Shown one piece after another: positions 33,685 to 44,207 of a stretch of DNA of 64,000 bases. Origin of the DNA: Lewinellaceae bacterium. GTDB taxonomy: Bacteria > Bacteroidota > Bacteroidia > Chitinophagales > Saprospiraceae. The stretch spans positions 124,001 to 188,000 of the forward strand of contig JACJYO010000001.1 in the NCBI GenBank assembly GCA_020636075.1. The letters are read 5' to 3'. Position numbers and translations under genes: made by a program. Every line of letters begins with the position of its first letter. Position 1 is the first letter of the stretch. Below the pieces are notes generated by a model that worked only from the letters and a program-made list of their open reading frames with translations, was not told the origin of the DNA and did not search any database.

Positions 33685-35916
33685 TTATTGCATTATTGTC
33701 GCAAGTAAATTGTCGAAGGTGTTTTTCCAGTCAGCAAGGTCTCCCCAGTTTTCACCGTCTATTTGCAACTGGCCTTCCTCCACAACGCCCAAAACTTCAA
33801 AGTTTTGATTGTTGTCCCGTAAGAAACGTTCAAAGGCCGCTGCTTGTTCAGGTTTTACAGTTACGACAACCCTGCTTTGCGCCTCTCCGAATAACCAGGC
33901 ATCTTTTCGGATCGCTGAAGCGCTATTCACAGAAAAGCCCAGTCCCTTTGGCATAGCGCTTTCCAGAAGACTGACAAATAATCCGCCATCGGAAACATCA
34001 TGTGCCGATTCTATCATCCGATCTGCAATGAGCCTTGACAATACATCCTGCAGGTGGGATTCTTCATCCAGATCAAAATACGGGCAGGTGCTGAATTCCA
34101 CATGGTGGACTTCACGCAGGTATTCGCTACTCCCCAAATCGTCGCGACTGGTTCCCATCAGGTAGATCCGGTTGCCGGCTTGTTTAAAATCCAGGGTCAT
34201 CATTTGATCATAATCATCGAGGATTCCCAACATGCCAATCGTTGGCGTTGGATATACCGGCTTGACCTTGCCGTTTTCGGTGTACTGGTTGTAAAAACTG
34301 ACGTTGCCACCGGTAACCGGCGTTTCAAATTTGCGGCAGGCATCACCCATTCCTTTGATTGCCTGGGCAAACTGGAAATACACCTCCGGGTTATACGGAT
34401 TTCCAAAATTCAAACAGTTGGTAATCGCAACAGGTTGGCCACCAGTGCAGACGATGTTCCGGGCTGCTTCGCTGACGGCGATCATCCCACCCTTATGCGG
34501 ATCGGCATACACGTATGCCGAATTACAATCGGTAGTGACGGCCAATGCCTTGCGGGTACCTTTAACGTACACGACAGCGGCATCGGCATGGCGATTCGTC
34601 GTCATAGTGCCGGTACGGACCATGGAATCGTACTGCCGGGTGATCCAGTTTTTGGAAATAATATTCGGCGACGCCCAAATTGTTTTTGCGGTAGCCAGCA
34701 AGTTAGCCGGGACCGGAATTCGCTCCGGGTCATATTTGGCAATTTCCTTGAAATATTCAGGTTCTTTTTGCTCCCGCACATAAACGGGTGCGCCGCCGCC
34801 CAGAACCAGTGGCTCCGCCGGCACATCGGCTACTATTTCACCATGCCAGAAGTATTCCAGGCGCCCACCGGCAGTGGTTTCGCCAATTAACTCACAGGGC
34901 AGATCCCATTTTTCAAAAACGGCTTTTATTTCTGCTTCCCGGCCGGGTTTGCACACGATCAGCATACGCTCCTGACTTTCCGAAAGCAGAATTTCCCAGG
35001 CTTTCATATTTGCCTGGCGTTGGGGTGCTTTATCGAGGTCGATGCGCATGCCAACGCCCGTTTTGGCGCTCATTTCCGATGTGGAACAGGTAATCCCGGC
35101 TGCGCCCATGTCTTGCATACCCACAACGGCACCGGTTTTGATTACCTCAAGCGAAGCCTCGAGGAGCAATTTTTCCTGAAACGGGTCACCAACCTGCACC
35201 GCAGGCAGATCTTCATGGCTGTCTTCGCTCAGGTCGGCCGAGGCGAATGTAGCGCCGTGGATACCATCTTTTCCGGTAGCAGACCCGACGATGAACACCG
35301 GATTGCCCGGCTCGCCGGCTGTGGCACTCGCCGTTTCACCAATTTTTACAATGCCCACCGACATCGCATTCACGAGAATATCGTGGTGGTAACAATCATA
35401 AAAATAAACCTCGCCGCCCACCGTTGGCACGCCAAAGCAGTTTCCATAGTCGCCAATCCCTTTCACCACACCGGCAATCAGCCGCTTCATGCGGGGATTA
35501 TCGGGTTTTCCGAAACGCAGGGAATTGAGTGATGCTATAGGCCGGGCGCCCATGGTAAATATATCCCGGTGAATTCCGCCGACTCCCGTTGCGGCACCTT
35601 GATAAGGTTCGATCGCTGATGGGTGGTTGTGACTTTCAATTTTGAAGGCACAAGCAAGGCCATCACCAATATCTACCAAACCGGCATTTTCTTCGCCGGC
35701 GCCCACCAACAGGCGGTTGCCTTCGCGGGGTAAGGTTTTTAGTTGGAGGATGGAGTTTTTGTAGGAGCAGTGCTCGCTCCACATAACCGAAAAAATGGAT
35801 AATTCGGTGAAATTGGGCGACCGGCCAAGGATGACTTTGATTTTTTCAAACTCATCGGCCGTAAGGCCAAGGCCCTGGGCCGTTTCGAGGGTAGGCAGCG
35901 GTTCCGCTGTGACCAT
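33685..35916 (-). CDS. purL: Phosphoribosylformylglycinamidine synthase II (PurL, small form)
   Basis: 743-residue ATP-dependent enzyme that converts FGAR to FGAM in purine synthesis, in complex with separate PurQ and PurS as in other small-PurL systems. The catalytic N-terminal segment [13 protein letters not shown] and [25 protein letters not shown] are intact, as are NCLNFGNP and HDVSDGGL. Length is normal for the small type. The start lies 136 bases from the divergent TIR-protein gene; that spacer must hold both promoters. Confidence 0.96.
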   Translation of the reverse strand: MVTAEPLPTLETAQGLGLTADEFEKIKVILGRSPNFTELSIFSVMWSEHCSYKNSILQLKTLPREGNRLLVGAGEENAGLVDIGDGLACAFKIESHNHPSAIEPYQGAATGVGGIHRDIFTMGARPIASLNSLRFGKPDNPRMKRLIAGVVKGIGDYGNCFGVPTVGGEVYFYDCYHHDILVNAMSVGIVKIGETASATAGEPGNPVFIVGSATGKDGIHGATFASADLSEDSHEDLPAVQVGDPFQEKLLLEASLEVIKTGAVVGMQDMGAAGITCSTSEMSAKTGVGMRIDLDKAPQRQANMKAWEILLSESQERMLIVCKPGREAEIKAVFEKWDLPCELIGETTAGGRLEYFWHGEIVADVPAEPLVLGGGAPVYVREQKEPEYFKEIAKYDPERIPVPANLLATAKTIWASPNIISKNWITRQYDSMVRTGTMTTNRHADAAVVYVKGTRKALAVTTDCNSAYVYADPHKGGMIAVSEAARNIVCTGGQPVAITNCLNFGNPYNPEVYFQFAQAIKGMGDACRKFETPVTGGNVSFYNQYTENGKVKPVYPTPTIGMLGILDDYDQMMTLDFKQAGNRIYLMGTSRDDLGSSEYLREVHHVEFSTCPYFDLDEESHLQDVLSRLIADRMIESAHDVSDGGLFVSLLESAMPKGLGFSVNSASAIRKDAWLFGEAQSRVVVTVKPEQAAAFERFLRDNNQNFEVLGVVEEGQLQIDGENWGDLADWKNTFDNLLATIMQ

Positions 35917-36052
35917 GTAGTATCTGGTGAATTAGAAGTGGGTATTGTTAGCGCCGCAAAGATAGGCAGGCAAAAGTGCTGAAAAAAGAAAAATGAACAG
36001 CCAGAGACCAAATCCCGCCAATTTTCCGAAAATTTGCCCTAAACACAACACC

Positions 36053-39000
36053 ATGCCCGAAGCAGACAAAATCCGGATTTATATTTCCTTTGATCCAAAT
36101 ACGGATATGGAGACGGCAGAAGGTGTTTACCAATACCTCAATAAGCAGCTGGAAAGTAAAGATCTGGAGTTTTGGAATCCGACGGAAGTTGCCGAAGAAA
36201 ACTACCGCACCGATGCGCTTGCTTTTTTGGAACAAACGCAATTGTTCCTTGCCTGTTTCTCACCGAACTATTTGGATTCCGCCAATACCCGCTGGGAACT
36301 GGATCTGGCCATTTCAGAGCAAAAACGGCGACCGGAATTGCAAATTCTCGTTACCATTGCCAGAGCAGCTCCTCTGCCCGCTGTACTGGAAGGCTTTCCA
36401 ATAGCGCCGGCTGCAGATCAGCCGGTTGAAGGTTTTTCATTGAGCAGAGAAATTCAGTTGCAGCGGGTGGTTCAGCGCGCCCAGGATTTGTTATTCCAGG
36501 TCGAGCGGAGCCAAAGTCTTTTTGAAGAACCAGCCGGCCCAGAGTTTGTGCTCCATTTTGAAGATGTCCGGGAGCGGCTGATCGTGTGGCTGGAACATTG
36601 CGACCTGGCGCCTTTGTTTTTATTCCTGAAAAGATTGCTGCACCCCGAAAAAACGCCCGACGCCCTGTTTCAACTGGAAGATGCTTTCGCAGAATGGCGG
36701 CAGCAGTCGCAACGCAATAAATTGAGTTTCGAAGTTTTTCAAAAAACGGTTGCGGCCATCCGGCTGGATTTGCGCCACCTTATCGAACAACTTGAGGTGG
36801 AGCAGTTCCGGAAAACCTGGGCCGGAATTTTTGCAAACACCTATTACGGCCTTCAACCGGTGGAAGCCCCTGCCGACAAACTGGCGGGTTTGTTTTTGCC
36901 CATCAGTGAAATCCTGATTCCCAAAACACTAAATCTACCGGACCACAGCATTACCGACGAGGCCTGGGAAGGTGTGGGAACACTCTCCGTTCAACAACAA
37001 CAGGAATTTCGCCGCAACCTGCTGCTGGCACAAGACGCCATCGGGATCGGCAACTTCAGCCGCGCATATGCCCATTGCGAACATGTGCGCAGCCATATCG
37101 ATCCACAATCAGCCCAACTGTATGAACTGCTGCTGATCAGCTATTTGAAAAAAGAAACCCCGGACCGAATCATCCACGATGCCGTGTACGGCAAGGGCAG
37201 TAAACTCAACCATGTGGTGGTATATGCCGGCCGGTTTTCCGAATATCAGCAACTGGACAAATGCCCGACGGAAGCCGGGCGCTACAACCTTCGCGCTACT
37301 GCTGAAGCGCTTTCGGATGCACTTTTGCGCTTGTACAGCACTTACCAAAACGATTATATTTTGCACACCGGGCGCTACAGCTCGGAGGTGCCTGATAACC
37401 GGGCCGCTATCTCCCATTGTGTGCAGGTTGCCATGGAAATTTACCGCACGGTACATCCCTATCGCGGTTTTTTGGAACTGGCAGCCAATGAATTGTGCAA
37501 TGGTGGCAAATACGATTATATCCGGCAAGTGGAAATCATCGGTGATGAGTTCCGATTTGCTTCCCACGAAGATTTTGGCATTGAAAGTGAGATTCGCGAG
37601 CTGATTGGCATGTTGGAGGCGATCTCCGATGAAGACGATGATGCGCTCATGAACAAGCAGTTGCGCGAAAACCTGTTTTTTAACCTGAGAGCAAAACGGC
37701 ACCGGCTTCAAAGCCAAATTGCCGAGGAGCAACGACGTTACATTCAGTTTACTGATTTGCGCGACTCCGTGATAGAACTGGTGCAGGCCAGTCTGCTGGG
37801 TTATAAAATTTTTGGCGACAAGCTATACCCCGACCATGAGTCGTTTTTGCGACTTGCCATTGAGCAACTGTTGCCGGGCCTGTTATTGCCTACCGCTTCC
37901 GGCACGCCAGCGAATGCAGTTGGTAATCTGCGTTGGTTCATTCTGGATGCATCCGGTGCGGTAAGTGCCCACCCGGATTGTGCCAAGTACCGGTTTGAGG
38001 TGTTAAAAGTGGTTGAAAAAATTGTGAAAGATCACGCTGGCCATGCTGGCTGGCTCCAGGTGCAGCCGAATATCAAATCGGAGGTTTATAAACAATTTGC
38101 AGCCGACGCTGAAGCAAAATACCTTGACATACGGGACCAGTTGAAATGGACCGATGTCCGGCGGCCAAATGAAACGGATGCCCGTCGAACAATTATCCAG
38201 GTACTGCAAGCCTGGGAAAGCGCCTACCATGCTTATCCGGAACGCGGGCAAGCGTTTTTACAACATATCCTGTTTGAACTTGCCGGCGAACGGCTGCTGC
38301 TATGGATGCACTTTAACCCCACGCAACTGAATACCGTTTCGGAAAGCCTGGGGCTGGGTTATGATGCCCGAAAAACCTTCAAAAAAATATTGGAATTGCC
38401 TAGTGGACTCGAAACGGAAGAAGCCTATAAATTGCTGGCAACCAATATTTTTAATCGCAAAATCAAGCCGGAATATGAAAAAGTGCTTGCCGGAGATGAA
38501 GGTCAGCGCTCAAAAGTTGAATCCTTGTTATTGCAAGCTCTGCATATCTACCGCGACTTGTACGCGGCGCCGGAGTTTTTGGATTTTGTTTTTGAAGAAC
38601 TGACCAATGAACGCAAATTCCGGTGGATCCAAATTTCAATGGAAGGCAACCCGGAGCCCGCACCCTGCGAACCACCGCTCAGTTTGGACCCGCCGGACAT
38701 TTTGCGGCAGTTGGCTGCTACCCTACCCAAGCGTTTTCGTTTGCTGGAAGCCCGCACCCGAATTGCCGAACGGCGATTCAAAGATCTGACCACGCAATAC
38801 CTGCGGGAAGTAAGTGAGTACACCTACGAAAACAGGCTGGAGGAACGTCGCCTGACGATCGAGATTATCCGAAAACTGAAAGGGGTTTTTCTGTACTATC
38901 CCGAGGCACGGTATCTTGAACTGCCGATCCGGGAGTTGGAGGGCCATGGCCGGATTCGTTGGAGGGAGAAATTTTTAGGCATATTTCCAACCGGCTCCAA

Positions 39001-39124
39001 TCACTACGAAAACCGCTATTTTGGGTTTGACTACAGCCAGGAACTCAGTGAGTTCCGGATGTTTCGCGATACCCGCCAGCAGTGGATGGAGCATGTGTTG
39101 CGCCAAACCGGCGACCTCACCTGA
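36053..39124 (+). CDS. TIR-like domain fused to a large helical protein
   Basis: 1023 residues. Residues about 6-140 look like a TIR domain: beta-1 IRIYISFD, helix A ETAEGVYQYL, LEFWNPTEV before the BB loop, LFLACFSPNYLDS (beta-3/DD region) and helix C with RWELDLAISE, where Glu82 would be the NADase catalytic Glu. The remaining 880 residues are helical and strongly charged, and I do not recognise a named domain in them. TIR proteins of bacteria commonly act as NAD-cleaving or signalling effectors in antiphage defence; that role here is inferred. The ATG at 36053 fits the start of the TIR fold. No partner gene lies adjacent. Confidence 0.65.
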   Translation: MPEADKIRIYISFDPNTDMETAEGVYQYLNKQLESKDLEFWNPTEVAEENYRTDALAFLEQTQLFLACFSPNYLDSANTRWELDLAISEQKRRPELQILVTIARAAPLPAVLEGFPIAPAADQPVEGFSLSREIQLQRVVQRAQDLLFQVERSQSLFEEPAGPEFVLHFEDVRERLIVWLEHCDLAPLFLFLKRLLHPEKTPDALFQLEDAFAEWRQQSQRNKLSFEVFQKTVAAIRLDLRHLIEQLEVEQFRKTWAGIFANTYYGLQPVEAPADKLAGLFLPISEILIPKTLNLPDHSITDEAWEGVGTLSVQQQQEFRRNLLLAQDAIGIGNFSRAYAHCEHVRSHIDPQSAQLYELLLISYLKKETPDRIIHDAVYGKGSKLNHVVVYAGRFSEYQQLDKCPTEAGRYNLRATAEALSDALLRLYSTYQNDYILHTGRYSSEVPDNRAAISHCVQVAMEIYRTVHPYRGFLELAANELCNGGKYDYIRQVEIIGDEFRFASHEDFGIESEIRELIGMLEAISDEDDDALMNKQLRENLFFNLRAKRHRLQSQIAEEQRRYIQFTDLRDSVIELVQASLLGYKIFGDKLYPDHESFLRLAIEQLLPGLLLPTASGTPANAVGNLRWFILDASGAVSAHPDCAKYRFEVLKVVEKIVKDHAGHAGWLQVQPNIKSEVYKQFAADAEAKYLDIRDQLKWTDVRRPNETDARRTIIQVLQAWESAYHAYPERGQAFLQHILFELAGERLLLWMHFNPTQLNTVSESLGLGYDARKTFKKILELPSGLETEEAYKLLATNIFNRKIKPEYEKVLAGDEGQRSKVESLLLQALHIYRDLYAAPEFLDFVFEELTNERKFRWIQISMEGNPEPAPCEPPLSLDPPDILRQLAATLPKRFRLLEARTRIAERRFKDLTTQYLREVSEYTYENRLEERRLTIEIIRKLKGVFLYYPEARYLELPIRELEGHGRIRWREKFLGIFPTGSNHYENRYFGFDYSQELSEFRMFRDTRQQWMEHVLRQTGDLT

Positions 39125-40610
39125 TTTCGAACTCCGGAGCACGCCTACGCATCAGTACAAATCGATCGTACTCGATATTAAGCACTGGTGTGTAGCGATC
39201 GGCTATTTGAACAATTTCATCCCAATTTTCCGTGTAGTAAAAATCGGTGTCGGCACGGGGCGGTTCATTACCGTGGTAGTGGTTTGGCATCCGGATATAG
39301 CTGGCATACCCTGCCGGGTCAAATTCCAGGTGAAAATGGAGGGAATTTTGGTGCAGCCAATGGCAATCCAGCGTGAAAGGCTCCGTACGGTTTTCTGAAA
39401 CGTAGGCCGCTTTAATGAAGTCCAATATTTTAATTGTCCCCCGGTCATAGGGCCATTCGTAGGATTGTTTCAGGTTTCGGTTATTGTCAAAATTCACCAT
39501 GGTAAACAGCCCCAGCGGGATCAGAAACCAATAGGCCCGTTTGCCGTACTTTTCCCACAGTGCAATGCCAACTCCCACGAGCAACATGGCAAATGGCGGA
39601 TAGTAAAAAATTGCCGTCCGTGGATTCAGGAATGGGATGTCTAAAATATGTACGATAAGCAGATTAGTCGTAATGGTGCCTGCAAACAGAAAAGCAGCAA
39701 AAAACCATACGTCCTCCCCAGGTTTCCACTTGTTTTTGTACCAACACCAAATTGCCAACAAACAAGAAACAAGTGTAAATCCTGCAATCAACCCGAATAA
39801 ACCCTCCAATGTGTATTGGTCAAAATATGGGTGCGAAAGGATCGACGAACGGATCAGTGGAAATGCTGTTTCCTGCACGAACCCCGTTGTACCCCAAAAG
39901 TGCAACTGGTCATCCGAATGCATACGGGATACGGGTAAAAAGCAAACAAGGGCAAGCAAAACAGCGCCGGTAACAAGTATGGCAAGTTGGCCTTTCCATT
40001 GATCGGAGTTTTTCGATCGGTCCAGGATGTACAAGCCCATGAGCAGTGCCCAGGGCAAATAAAAATACAACACTGTAAAACTGGCCCAAACGGCAAGGCC
40101 GGCAGTTAAAACTGCCATTGCCAGGTGCCCTGAACGCCTGTTTCCAACAAATTGCCAACTAAAATACATAGCTGTCATTTGCAGGCCGATTGCCATCCCG
40201 TAACCCCGGGCCAGAGCAAAAAATTCGGACATGAACGGGTTCCCCAGGAGCACGACGAGGGAAAGTATTTTCAGAAAATCATTGGGACCAATTCGCCGTG
40301 CCAGGGCAAACGCGCTCAGCGTGTAAAACACTCCTCCGATCAAAAAAACCGGAATTCGGGCGGTAACAGGATCCATTCCAAAAAGCCCAGTCACTAATTT
40401 AATGCAAAGGGTGTTGAGAATATGGTTGTTGGGGACCGCATCTTTAGCATAGGTCAGGATATCCCAAACCGCACGCGGCACATGGTTGTAACAGGTAGCT
40501 ACCTCATCCTGCGTCATCGGAATGCGCATCAGGCGCAATGCCAGGTAACCCAAGTAGGCTAAAGCAATGAGCCAAAACAGAGCATTTTGCCAAGTAATTT
40601 TTTTATCCAT
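39117..40610 (-). CDS. GT-C type membrane glycosyltransferase
   Basis: 497 residues with about ten to twelve membrane helices and a soluble C-terminal domain of about 100 residues. The first periplasmic loop has MTQDEVATCYNHVPRA, with the Asp-Glu pair expected for the catalytic site of GT-C enzymes, followed by PNNHILNTL. It probably uses a polyprenyl-phosphate sugar donor on the periplasmic side. Its closest relatives in this window are the GT39-like protein at 1996-3687, with similar layout only. It overlaps the TIR gene tail-to-tail by 8 bases. Confidence 0.65.
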   Translation of the reverse strand: MDKKITWQNALFWLIALAYLGYLALRLMRIPMTQDEVATCYNHVPRAVWDILTYAKDAVPNNHILNTLCIKLVTGLFGMDPVTARIPVFLIGGVFYTLSAFALARRIGPNDFLKILSLVVLLGNPFMSEFFALARGYGMAIGLQMTAMYFSWQFVGNRRSGHLAMAVLTAGLAVWASFTVLYFYLPWALLMGLYILDRSKNSDQWKGQLAILVTGAVLLALVCFLPVSRMHSDDQLHFWGTTGFVQETAFPLIRSSILSHPYFDQYTLEGLFGLIAGFTLVSCLLAIWCWYKNKWKPGEDVWFFAAFLFAGTITTNLLIVHILDIPFLNPRTAIFYYPPFAMLLVGVGIALWEKYGKRAYWFLIPLGLFTMVNFDNNRNLKQSYEWPYDRGTIKILDFIKAAYVSENRTEPFTLDCHWLHQNSLHFHLEFDPAGYASYIRMPNHYHGNEPPRADTDFYYTENWDEIVQIADRYTPVLNIEYDRFVLMRRRAPEFEIR

Positions 40611-40704
40611 GGATTTGCTACGCCATCTGAAGTGAAACAGGAGCGGCAGCGAAAATAAGGGCGCATTCCAATTTGCAAAGCATGTTCGCCGGGGAAATGG
40701 GTGT

Positions 40705-42588
40705 TTAAATTTTCCACAAAAAACCGGCCTGCCAACTTCGACCGGGCATAGGCCGGTATGCGATAATTTGGTAAGCCCTGTTCCAGCAGTTCTCGATCCG
40801 GGCGTTCAGCACCATTCGTTGCCGGAACACCGGAAGCGAATATTGAAAAAAGACATTCCCGGTATGAAAACCGGAAATCTGCATGACATTATCCGAAGTA
40901 GTGAAACGTGCACCGGTCCATTGGTGCAAGTAACTGACCGACCAGGGGCCCCGTATCCAATGCATGGATACACTTGATTGGTGCTCGGGAGTATAGGGAA
41001 GTAATTTGTGCAAGGCGATGGCATTTGCATCGTACACAGCGGTATTCGTTGCCCGCACAAAGTGGTAACGCGCACTAAACTTCCATTGGCTTCGCCAAAA
41101 ACCAACCTTCAGGTGTCCCGAAACACTGGCGCCACGCGACCAAACTTGCCGAAGATTATCCGGACGGAAAAGCCCATCGGTACCTGGCTGCCACAATATC
41201 CAATCGTCAAGAAGCAGTTGAAAAACAGATGCTTCCAACATAAGCTTGTTTCGAAGCCAGCGTAAACCAATTTCGGAGCTGTAACCAGACTCGGGTCGGA
41301 GTTCCGGATTCCCCAGATTTCGCCAGAAACGGTCGTTGAACGTGGGCAAATTGAAATTGCGGGAAATATGCAGGTTTAGAAAAAAGTGCCGGGGCAGCTT
41401 CCAACGTACACCCACAGACCAAGTAAACGGAGCACCCTGCCCTTCAGCCCATTCCTGCCGCACTTGAGCATGGGCTTCCAAACGACGCCATTGGTATGTC
41501 GCTCCAAAAACTGCGGCCAGGCGATATTGCCGAAACCACTGGCTGCTGTCGGCATAACCATCTGCCTGCGCCCGTTGCCACCAACCGGTCAGATTAGCCC
41601 GGATGGAAAACCGGTCGCCACAGGCTTTGAAATATTCGTTCGAAAACTGGATGGTTTGAGACCGGCTGGTATCGGTATCGCCTGTAAGATCAAAAGCAAT
41701 TGTTTCGTCGAGCCAGGCCAGGTTATGCCGCCATTGGGTATGTTGTCCAAGCTTGTGTTCCCAGCCGGCCACCGCCCGTAAAGCCCGGTCTTTTTGCCAG
41801 CTGGCATCCGGAGCCGCCGTCATACTGGGTGGAATTTCGCGAAAAGCATTCTGATACCAAATGGCGGTTTGCACGGTTTGATCCTCGTTGGGAGCAAATT
41901 GGAAATAGTGCTGAAAATCGGTGCGTTTGGTGAAATTATTTTGCTGTGAAACGACCGGTTGCCCCAACAAGGCCGTATTGCGATATGGGAAATCATTGTC
42001 CGCCTGTTGCCAGGCAGCGCGCAGTTGTGTTTTCAATCGATTTTCAGAAAAACCAAGCGAAGCCTGACCCGATTTATTGCCAAAACTACCCAGGCCAGCA
42101 CCGAATTGGGTAGTCCAGCCCACCGAATCCGGCAATGTTGCCGGAGTTAGTTGCACTGCACCGCCCATGGCGCCACCGCTTTTTGCTGCACTTTGACCAC
42201 CGAATTGAATTTCAACGGCATCGCCGGCCCAAAGCGGCAGCAAGGAGATATCGACCACACCATGCATGGGGTTTTGCAGATTCACGCCTTTCCAAAACAC
42301 CGCGGTACGGGAAGGGCCCGCGCCACGAGCCGAAACAGTCGTCAGGGCACCCGGTGCATTGGCGCGTACATCCAACGGAGTTTCCCAAAGCAGGCGTTCG
42401 GCAAGTGTAATCACTTGGTTCAGCGGAAGGCTGTCGGCCGTCCACGTCGAAAATCCCGTGCGATTTTCACTGGATTCTTCAATGGTAACCATCGGAAGTG
42501 TTTGCACAGAACCGGCTTGGGCAAGCACCGTATTACCGGCCGGAATACCCGAAAGAAGCAGCATCAAGGAAGAGCAAATTCGGTTCAT
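40705..42588 (-). CDS. TonB-dependent outer-membrane receptor (BtuB-like)
   Basis: 627 residues: signal peptide (about 1-20), plug domain (about 55-145, with VSARGAGPSRTAVFWKGVNLQNPMHGVVDISLLPL) and a beta-barrel ending in GFLWKI. The plug is of the BtuB/vitamin-B12-receptor kind, with no CarbopepD-like extension as in SusC proteins. The ATG at 42588 gives the best signal peptide. The ligand is unknown; I saw no cobalamin riboswitch upstream. A hairpin at 42609-42642 separates it from the peroxiredoxin gene. Confidence 0.88.
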   Translation of the reverse strand: MNRICSSLMLLLSGIPAGNTVLAQAGSVQTLPMVTIEESSENRTGFSTWTADSLPLNQVITLAERLLWETPLDVRANAPGALTTVSARGAGPSRTAVFWKGVNLQNPMHGVVDISLLPLWAGDAVEIQFGGQSAAKSGGAMGGAVQLTPATLPDSVGWTTQFGAGLGSFGNKSGQASLGFSENRLKTQLRAAWQQADNDFPYRNTALLGQPVVSQQNNFTKRTDFQHYFQFAPNEDQTVQTAIWYQNAFREIPPSMTAAPDASWQKDRALRAVAGWEHKLGQHTQWRHNLAWLDETIAFDLTGDTDTSRSQTIQFSNEYFKACGDRFSIRANLTGWWQRAQADGYADSSQWFRQYRLAAVFGATYQWRRLEAHAQVRQEWAEGQGAPFTWSVGVRWKLPRHFFLNLHISRNFNLPTFNDRFWRNLGNPELRPESGYSSEIGLRWLRNKLMLEASVFQLLLDDWILWQPGTDGLFRPDNLRQVWSRGASVSGHLKVGFWRSQWKFSARYHFVRATNTAVYDANAIALHKLLPYTPEHQSSVSMHWIRGPWSVSYLHQWTGARFTTSDNVMQISGFHTGNVFFQYSLPVFRQRMVLNARIENCWNRAYQIIAYRPMPGRSWQAGFLWKI

Positions 42589-42608
42589 GTGCGCTATCAT
42601 TTAAAATT

Positions 42609-42642
42609 AAACTGCCCGGAAGAGTATGCTTCCAGGCAGTTT
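42609..42642 (-). terminator. Hairpin between peroxiredoxin-like and receptor genes
   Basis: AAACTGCC (42609-42616) pairs with GGCAGTTT (42635-42642), and GGAAG (42618-42622) with CTTCC (42629-42633), separated by single mismatched bases. On the minus strand it is followed by AATTTTAA. It lies 21 bases before the receptor start, so it may be a terminator or an attenuator. Confidence 0.65.
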
Positions 42643-42673
42643 AAAATTGTAATCAAACAGGTAACCGGCCGGA

Positions 42674-43231
42674 TCAAAACGAACAACAACGGACAATCTC
42701 CTCGTAGTCCGGACGGTCCCAGGCGTGCTGGTGCACAAAGGAATGTTTGATCTTGCCTTCATGAAGTACAAAAACACCGGGCATCTGAAAACCGTCGCCA
42801 ATATCCTCATTATGGTAGGCAAAGCCATGTCCTTCAACAATGCCGGCCTCAAACCCCCGAATCCAGTTCATCAGGCCAAAAAGCTGGGCTGGTGTTCCTC
42901 TCCCCAAGCCAAAGGCCAGGTAAAGTTGTTTTCCCGGATCGGGTATATGGTCGATTGGATATAGTTTGTATTTGCGGAAAAATTTATCCGCAATACTAAC
43001 TTTTGCCGCCATGTGCACAAACACAATTCGCACACCCATGCTTTCCAGTTCAGTGCGTTTCCTAGCGACATCGGCCAATGCCTCCCGGCAAAAAGTGCAG
43101 CCAAAATGCCGCAGAAAAATCAACAACACTGGTGATTCCTGAGACAATTTCGCCAGTGATTCTCCTGATGGTTGGGCAATAAATCGTTCCCAACCCGAAG
43201 GCGTTGCGGTAACTGACGGCACTTTTTCCAT
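42674..43231 (-). CDS. Peroxiredoxin-like (AhpC-TSA_2/SelL-related) protein
   Basis: 185 residues with a thioredoxin fold. The active site is RHFGCTFCREAL, a CxxC pair, in the position of the U/C-x-x-C of SelL-type redox proteins. The sequence LIFLRHFGCTFCREALADVARKR and later HIPDPGKQLYLAFGLGRG fit the AhpC-TSA_2 family. The C-terminus carries two adjacent Cys (RCCSF), an extra redox feature. The ATG at 43231 is preferred to the TTG six bases upstream. It starts 8 bases after mdh on the same strand. Confidence 0.85.
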   Translation of the reverse strand: MEKVPSVTATPSGWERFIAQPSGESLAKLSQESPVLLIFLRHFGCTFCREALADVARKRTELESMGVRIVFVHMAAKVSIADKFFRKYKLYPIDHIPDPGKQLYLAFGLGRGTPAQLFGLMNWIRGFEAGIVEGHGFAYHNEDIGDGFQMPGVFVLHEGKIKHSFVHQHAWDRPDYEEIVRCCSF

Positions 43232-43239
43232 AGGCAATC

Positions 43240-44175
43240 TTAAATTAGTTTCATTTTATCGAGCACATCAACAACTTCCGCCACGGCAGCGGCTGATTTG
43301 TGCAACAGCGTCATTTCATCTTTGCGGAGGCGTAATTTTATGATTTGTTGCACCCCCCGTTTGCTCAATTTCACCGGTGCACCAACAAAAACATCCTTCA
43401 ATTTGTACTGTCCATTCAACCGAACACAACAAGGGTATATCCGGTTTTCATTTTTCAAAATAGAAATTGCCATCTGTGCAGCTGCCGCACCGGGAGCATA
43501 CCAGGCAGAGGTGCCCATCAGGTTTACCAATTCGCCACCGCCCATTTTGGTGCGTTGGATAATGGCTTCCAGGGTATCTTTTTTCACCAATTCAGTAACA
43601 GGAATACCGCTTACTGTTGTGTACCTCGGCAATGGGACCATTGTATCGCCATGACCGCCCATAAGAATAGCCTGGATATCCTTGGGTGAGCAACCGATTT
43701 CTTCTGCCAGAAATGCCCGGTAACGCGCGGTATCCAGCACACCTGCCATGCCAATTACGCGCTTGTCGCTTAAGCCAGAGGCTTTCCAGCAAGCATAGGT
43801 CATTACGTCAAGCGGATTGGAAACAACGATAAGGATCGGGTTTTTAGAGTACTTCAAAATATTTTCGGTGACGGACACCACAATCTTGGCGTTTGTGCTA
43901 ATCAGGTCATCCCTGCTCATCCCGGGCTTCCGCGGAATACCTGCTGTAATAATTACAATATCCGAGTTGGCGGTCAGGGCATAATCATCGCCACCGGTAA
44001 CACGTGTTGAATACCCGTCTACCGGGGCTTGCTGCCACATGTCCAGGGCCTTTCCTTTTGCCATATTTCCTTGAATGTCAATAAGAACCACCTCATTACA
44101 GATGTCTTCGTGGGCAAGTACATTGGCACAGGTAGCACCTACGTTTCCGGCGCCAACGATGGTTACTTTACTCAT
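43240..44175 (-). CDS. mdh: Malate dehydrogenase
   Basis: 311-residue LDH-like NAD-dependent malate dehydrogenase of the TCA cycle. Evidence: IVGAGNVGATCANV (NAD fold), the acidic end of beta-2 IDIQ, the substrate loop IPRKPGMSRDDL, NPLDVMTYACWK, and catalytic His in GGHGDTMVP. Arg in the loop (IPRKPGMSR) indicates malate rather than lactate specificity. A candidate promoter and a 7-3-7 palindrome lie upstream. Confidence 0.95.
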   Translation of the reverse strand: MSKVTIVGAGNVGATCANVLAHEDICNEVVLIDIQGNMAKGKALDMWQQAPVDGYSTRVTGGDDYALTANSDIVIITAGIPRKPGMSRDDLISTNAKIVVSVTENILKYSKNPILIVVSNPLDVMTYACWKASGLSDKRVIGMAGVLDTARYRAFLAEEIGCSPKDIQAILMGGHGDTMVPLPRYTTVSGIPVTELVKKDTLEAIIQRTKMGGGELVNLMGTSAWYAPGAAAAQMAISILKNENRIYPCCVRLNGQYKLKDVFVGAPVKLSKRGVQQIIKLRLRKDEMTLLHKSAAAVAEVVDVLDKMKLI

Positions 44176-44207
44176 TTGTTAAGGCTATTTGATATGATGA
44201 ATAAATG

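Noticed and set aside
34054..34890. 278-residue open frame antisense to purL
   Set aside because: It is entirely inside purL and lacks recognisable protein features.
42589..42673. Cobalamin riboswitch upstream of the BtuB-like receptor
   Set aside because: The spacer is only about 85 bases and is mostly a simple hairpin; there is no room for or sign of a B12 box.
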